DNA from: Camarhynchus parvulus | Lineage: Eukaryota > Chordata > Aves > Passeriformes > Thraupidae | Length of the DNA stretch: 64,000 nt | Assembly: GCF_901933205.1 (NCBI RefSeq) | Contig: NC_044581.1 | Span: 9,720,001-9,784,000, forward strand | Direction of reading: 5' to 3' | Part shown: positions 61,391 to 64,000 of the stretch, piece by piece | Numbering within the stretch: the first letter of the stretch is position 1 | Layout of the letters: the number at the start of each line of letters is the position of its first letter | Translations under genes and position numbers: made by a program | The notes under the pieces: model-generated | Databases searched by the model: none | Seen by the model: only the letters and a program-made list of their open reading frames with translations | Told to the model about the DNA's origin: nothing

Positions 61391-61572
61391 TGGGGGTGCT
61401 GAGGCCCTGGCACAGGCTGGTCAGAAAAGCTGTGGAAGCTCCTTCCCTGGAATTGTTCAAGGCCAGGCTGGATGGGGCTCTGAGCAGCCTGGTTTAGTGG
61501 AAGGACCATGGCAGGAGGTTGAAATGAGATGATCTTTAGGGTGCCTTTCATCCCCAGCCATTCCATGATTCT
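61391..61572 (+). mobile_element. CR1 LINE 3' fragment with ORF2 C-terminus remnant
   Basis: The copy reads from GGTGCTGAGGCCCTGGCACAGG through AGCTGTGGAAGCTCC, TTCAAGGCCAGGCTGGATGG, GGCTCTGAGCAGCCTGGT, GATGATCTTTAGGGTGCC and ends ATTCCATGATTCT, the characteristic CR1 3' terminus. In one frame the first 100 bp translates as a degraded C-terminal tail of the CR1 reverse-transcriptase ORF (EAPSLELFKARLDGALSSLV). The block TGTCCCTGCC expected after the TAGTGGAAGG motif is missing, an internal deletion at about 61505. The copy is 5'-truncated and inactive. Confidence 0.93.
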
Positions 61573-63557
61573 CCACTTTTTGCACGGTGAGGGAAGATTT
61601 GCTTTTGTACATCCTTAGAATGCAAGGTTGTGAAGGCACATGATTTTAAAACTGCAATGTCCCTGTTTGCAGCAGGAACAAGGAAGGAGGAGAAGATATT
61701 GGATGTAATTATATGTCCAAGAGTTTAATTCTTAAACACTAGACAAATGGGTAGGGATTTAGCAAAGGGACAGAGTTTGGTTGGCTCAAATCAAACAGGC
61801 ACTGTTGAAATGCCTGTATCTAGGGACCAGCAGCAATGTGAACATGGAGTGTCTCTGCTCATTTTTTGAGAGTGACAGCAGTGAAATGCAGAGGGTAGTG
61901 ACTGCAGACTCCAGTCTGTTTCCTTGTGTGGCTCCAAGTCTGAGTTTGTCAAAGCTTTGTTTGCTCCAGGTTCTTCTGTCAGACAAACGTCGTCCTTTGT
62001 GTCAGTCTCTGATGTGGTGATCATTCTTACACACATGTTCTGGTGTCATCTGCAGGTTGGGGTGTGTATGCTAATGTCAGCATGGTCTCCAAAAGCTGAT
62101 GTAACCAAAAGGATACACATTGGAGCAGCACATTTTTGTCCAGCCTCAAGAGAGGCCTGACTTTACTCTCACAAATCCTTCGCTGTAGCACGCAAACTTC
62201 TTGGCTGGCACTGAGTGAGCTGTGTTTTGGAGCATATGCACAAATGTACACACAAATGTACATTTTGGCTGTTTCCCATGTGGTTTAATTTTTTCACAGC
62301 TCTGTAAAATTTCATGTGCAAATTCTGTTTTCATAACTTTTATTGTATCTTAAAAGTAGAGTTTTGAATAATTGTTAAGAAAATTTTATCCCAGCCCCCT
62401 TTATGACAAAATCTTTGGTTGATAATGACAGCACAGGGAGCTGTTACATCTCTTGGTTTTAAAAGTAACTTTAGAAACTTTTTCTACTAATGGTTTATAT
62501 TTTAAAAGCAGAGGGAATGACTGCTGTCTCCCTTTTTTGTTTTTCTTTCCTCTGATTTCCCTTTTCTATCTCTGAACTGTTTATTCTCATGCCGAGATTA
62601 TGGTAGCTGTTACAAACCCTGTGAGTCTACTACAGCTCTGAGGTAGCTCCTAATCCCAGTGCTCTTTTCCTCTTCTCTCATCTCACATCTCCTGTGCAGT
62701 TTGTATTCCATTTGTTAATTCTAATTTGATTGACTGTGGGCATCTTTTGGACTCCATAATTGCCAAAATGCCAGTGTTTCCCTATGTAACATAGTACTCT
62801 GTCTGTGTCATGAGCCACTAGCTCAGATGTTATAATCATCTAGATTTACTCTTCCTCTTTGTCTGAGCTTTGTTTTACCCCTAATGCAGTTCAGCCCTGT
62901 TGGTCTCTTGTTTCTCTGAAGCTCAGAGTCAACAGGCTGAGATAGTGGCTCAACCCATAGGAAAAAGAGTGACAAACACAAAAAATAATTAACTTCTTGT
63001 TTGCTGTTTCCAAATGTAATACCACACTTCAAACAAGCCATTGCTGTTCTGTAGATCACAAAGATTGAGTGCAGATTAAATTGTTGTCTTATTTATCTGT
63101 GGTAGGCCTTTGTATGAGCCAAGCTCCAAGCGTGGACAAGAAAAAGACCTCGCTGTAAGTGCTGTACATAGTAAAGACAGACAAGTAGAGGGACATAGGA
63201 GAACAGGAAAACAAGGAGAGGGACAGGCAAATTTTCAGTATGTTAATGCAATGAGCAGGGTAACATTGCTTTTGCAAAGGATTTAAAATATGGATGGAAT
63301 GAGAACCTGCCCAGTGCATTCAGCTGAGTCACATCCACGGCCATAGCTCTGGTTCTGTGCGATGTGATTCCAGGCAAGAAGTGATGGGGGGAGAAACTGA
63401 TAAATGAGTAGACAAGTGGGTCTTGAACAGAGGTGGATTAAATCCTCTGTGGAAAATGCATTTGTGTGGTAGAGAAGAGATTCATGAGGATGAGGGTGCT
63501 GTCTCTCATCAGTGTCCCTCATAGATACAGTAATGCTTCTCTGCTTTTCCTTCTCTG

Positions 63558-63571
63558 TTTTTTTTTTTTTT
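63558..63571. repeat. Poly(T) tract, T14
   Basis: Fourteen T in pyrimidine-rich surroundings (63545-63571). It resembles a polypyrimidine tract, but no acceptor AG with a following open exon is credible. Confidence 0.8.
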
Positions 63572-63588
63572 AATACATCCTTACTCTT

Positions 63589-63612
63589 CATCTACCACTG
63601 CATCTACCACTA
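63589..63612 (+). repeat. 12-bp tandem duplication
   Basis: CATCTACCACTG is followed directly by CATCTACCACTA, eleven of twelve positions identical. A short local duplication. Confidence 0.85.
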
Positions 63613-64000
63613 CTTTTCTTTCGTACAAACTCTGTTCCCGACACATCTTCATTTTTCAAGGTATTGTTGCTATGAAACAATATTTTATCATAAAATAAGT
63701 AAAGGAAAACAGAATTAGCAACAAACATGTTTACTACTGCAATGTACAACATCCCAAATGCAAATTTCCATTTTATGTAAAACCAGAGGAGCAAAGAAAA
63801 TGGTGTGAAGGGGTCACTGTAGGAATCTAGATTTTTCCAACACTGATGTGTTGGGATTTTTGAAATTCCAAAGCCTAATTAAAGTGTTTTGAAGAAAGAT
63901 GGTAATGTTTTCTCTACATACATATGAAGGTAATAAAATATGTGTCTCCTATTCTAGTACAGTGTATTTTCCTATTATATCCCTTTTGCAGACCTTAACA

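Larger units (their letters stand above)
61573..64000. other. Non-coding unique sequence, no gene seen
   Basis: Unique DNA to the end of the window, mostly AT-rich. It includes a 12-bp tandem repeat at 63589 and poly(T) at 63558. No exon, RNA gene or transposon was recognised, and no feature runs off the right edge that I can identify. Confidence 0.5.

Noticed and set aside
62637..62650. TGAGGTAGCTCC as a let-7-like seed
   Set aside because: Only the first seven or so bases match and no flanking complementary arm forms a pre-microRNA hairpin.
1..64000. CRISPR arrays, operons, phage-like clusters or other prokaryotic-type systems
   Set aside because: No regularly spaced direct repeats, no dense coding and a vertebrate-type composition with CR1 LINEs.

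Overview
This window looks like non-coding nuclear DNA from a bird. The main evidence is repeat type. Three fragments match the 3' ends of avian CR1 LINEs (about 5.7, 31.9 and 61.4 kb), including the typical CR1 terminus at 61.57 kb, and a fourth, older CR1/L3-like remnant lies at 30.3 kb. Overall repeat density is very low, with no Alu-, B1- or L1-type elements, which fits an avian genome. Base composition is moderately AT-rich, with CpG-depleted GC-rich patches rich in CTG, CAG, TG and CA. Nothing in the sequence fixes the species; a songbird is a reasonable guess only.

I found no protein-coding exon, tRNA, rRNA, snRNA or known microRNA that I can defend. The longest ATG-initiated open frames (198 codons at 24988-25584 on +, 181 codons at 27897-28442 on -) have no recognisable domain, no convincing splice context and no supporting composition. 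The window is either a gene desert or the inside of a very large intron, and it cannot be told which from the sequence alone.

Layout. 1-22 kb: unique sequence with GC-rich CpG-poor patches (best at 8.66-9.0 kb), homopolymers, a perfect 20-bp palindrome at 4.08 kb and small hairpins at 1.2 and 2.5 kb. 22-33 kb: several AT-rich homeodomain-site-rich blocks that look like weak candidate conserved non-coding elements, three short tandem duplications and two CR1 fragments. 39-43 kb: more AT-rich candidate elements. 46.1-46.7 kb: the most striking block, a CpG-retaining, low-complexity-free island with the character of a vertebrate developmental enhancer or an unannotated promoter. 48.5-48.76 kb: a small island with an imperfect hairpin overlapping a 76-codon Cys/Trp/Gly-rich open frame of unknown origin. 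52.5-53.3 kb: a second strong candidate developmental enhancer, dense in TAAT-type homeodomain sites and nested palindromes. 53.3-64 kb: ordinary unique sequence with one CR1 fragment and several poly(T) tracts.

The two strong islands about 6 kb apart, together with the absence of genes and the sparse repeats, fit the picture of a regulatory desert next to a developmental regulator gene. That is an inference, testable by cross-species alignment. I see no sign of a novel molecular system such as a CRISPR array, a phage-like cluster or an operon.
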